From UBA6120 sp035361955 (GTDB lineage: Bacteria; Bacillota_I; Bacilli_A; RFN20; CAG-826), in NCBI GenBank assembly GCA_035361955.1, contig DAOSDC010000007.1:1-64000 (forward strand): a DNA stretch of 64,000 bases, read 5' to 3'. A program made the translations under genes and the position numbers. The notes beneath the pieces are model-generated. The model did not search any database, was not told the DNA's origin, and was given only the letters and a program-made list of their open reading frames with translations. Position 1 is the stretch's first letter, and every line of letters begins with the position of its first letter. Positions 63,461 through 64,000 of this stretch are shown piece by piece.

Positions 63461-64000
63461 CTATTCCGCTGGAGCAATGGCGAGCTCTGCGATTTGTTGC
63501 TTGATCTTTGCGTGTTCGCGCGCATCAATCTTGTAGCGGTACGAAATGAACGAACCAATACCTAGTAATAGGATTGGTGTAATCATCAGTAGCAATCGAA
63601 TGGCAAGAAGTGCGCTTTCGGGCTGTGAGGTGACAGGATCGGGGAGGCGGATATCGCGTTCTTGGAAATCGGCAAAGCCTAAAATGGCCATCGCTAATGA
63701 TAGACCGATCGCCTGGGCGATTTGATTGGCGAAGTTCATGAAGCCAGCCATCGCTCCTTCAAGCCGTTTTCCAAATCTAACTTGGCCATAATCGACGATA
63801 TCGCCAAACATCGTATGGGGGACGAGGCCAGGCGCGGATATTCCAAAACCCATGACGATTGCTAATAAATAAATAACGATGGGATTAACATTCGCTGGTA
63901 TGAAGAAAAGCACTAAAGCGGAGCCCATCCAAATAAACGCGCCAAACCTATATGTGAACGCTTTGCTCTTTTTTTGAATCATCTTCAAATAAACGGGTAG
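63461..64000 (-). CDS. GPH/MFS-type symporter, 5' end beyond the window
   Basis: The frame is open up to base 64000, and homology-like sequence continues past the ATG at 63988 (LPVYLKMIQKKSKAFTYRFGA), so this is the C-terminal 180 residues of a larger transporter. GISAPGLVPHTMFGDIVDYGQVRFGKRLEGAMAGFMNFANQIAQAIGLS matches the region between helices 10 and 11 of GPH sugar symporters, including the charged loop RFGKRLEG. About four membrane helices are present here. It is followed after 3 bases by the acyltransferase gene. The substrate is unknown. Confidence 0.8.
   Translation of the reverse strand, partial: LPVYLKMIQKKSKAFTYRFGAFIWMGSALVLFFIPANVNPIVIYLLAIVMGFGISAPGLVPHTMFGDIVDYGQVRFGKRLEGAMAGFMNFANQIAQAIGLSLAMAILGFADFQERDIRLPDPVTSQPESALLAIRLLLMITPILLLGIGSFISYRYKIDAREHAKIKQQIAELAIAPAE

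Overview
The window looks like a chromosomal segment of a low-to-mid GC, Gram-positive-type bacterium. Supporting signs are many lipobox lipoproteins, ECF and ABC importers, strong AGGAG-type ribosome sites, a transcription-terminating L-box leader, and LicD/TarI-like and Wzy-type envelope genes. TGA is used as a normal stop, so the code is standard. By inference the source is a fermentative Bacillota or Mollicutes-related lineage living on plant or host glycans; no rRNA is present to settle it. Several genes carry promoters so close to the start codon that their mRNAs appear leaderless.

Layout. 1-5.8 kb: a decayed end with an IS3-type transposase remnant fused to a broken Fic gene, then an intact phosphonate/phosphate-type ABC importer (minus strand) and about 0.8 kb of AT-rich DNA with a possible tRNA 3'-end scar. 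5.8-8.1 kb: an AlbA_2/HATPase-type regulator whose promoter carries five operator-like units at an exact 31-bp period, plus a zinc-ribbon membrane protein. 8.2-16.5 kb: housekeeping and envelope genes (uridine kinase, a MacB/FtsX-type ABC pair, glutathione peroxidase, an aminotransferase, cardiolipin synthase, an Fn3-like surface protein coupled to an MscS channel). 16.5-30.2 kb: sugar acquisition (MFS and GPH transporters, GH36, GH2 and GH3 glycosidases) mixed with amino-acid enzymes (IlvE, a carboxyethylornithine-synthase-like enzyme).

30.2-52.9 kb: a surface-polysaccharide region (priming sugar transferase, CapD-type dehydratase, Wzz-like regulator, WecB, LicD, TarI-like cytidylyltransferase, SDRs, Wzy-like polymerase/ligase, GalE, Ugd). 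It is interrupted by alanine dehydrogenase with a frameshift, tRNA-Gln, GlyA, SmpB, FolC-FolT, an unlisted 50-residue membrane protein and a small GH13 enzyme. It ends with a Big2-VanZ fusion protein.

52.9-64 kb: an amino-acid ABC importer behind a lysine riboswitch and terminator, two tandem lipoprotein pullulanases, an unrecognised secreted protein with a C-terminal anchor, a PlsC-type acyltransferase carrying a zinc ribbon, and a GPH transporter cut by the window edge. Together the genes describe a cell that breaks down alpha-glucans outside, imports oligosaccharides, hydrolyses galactosides and glucosides inside, and feeds nucleotide sugars into an envelope polymer. The most unusual items are the phased operator array at 7051-7191, the Big2-VanZ fusion, the HAD-cytidylyltransferase-SDR operon opposite LicD, and the leaderless promoter architecture.
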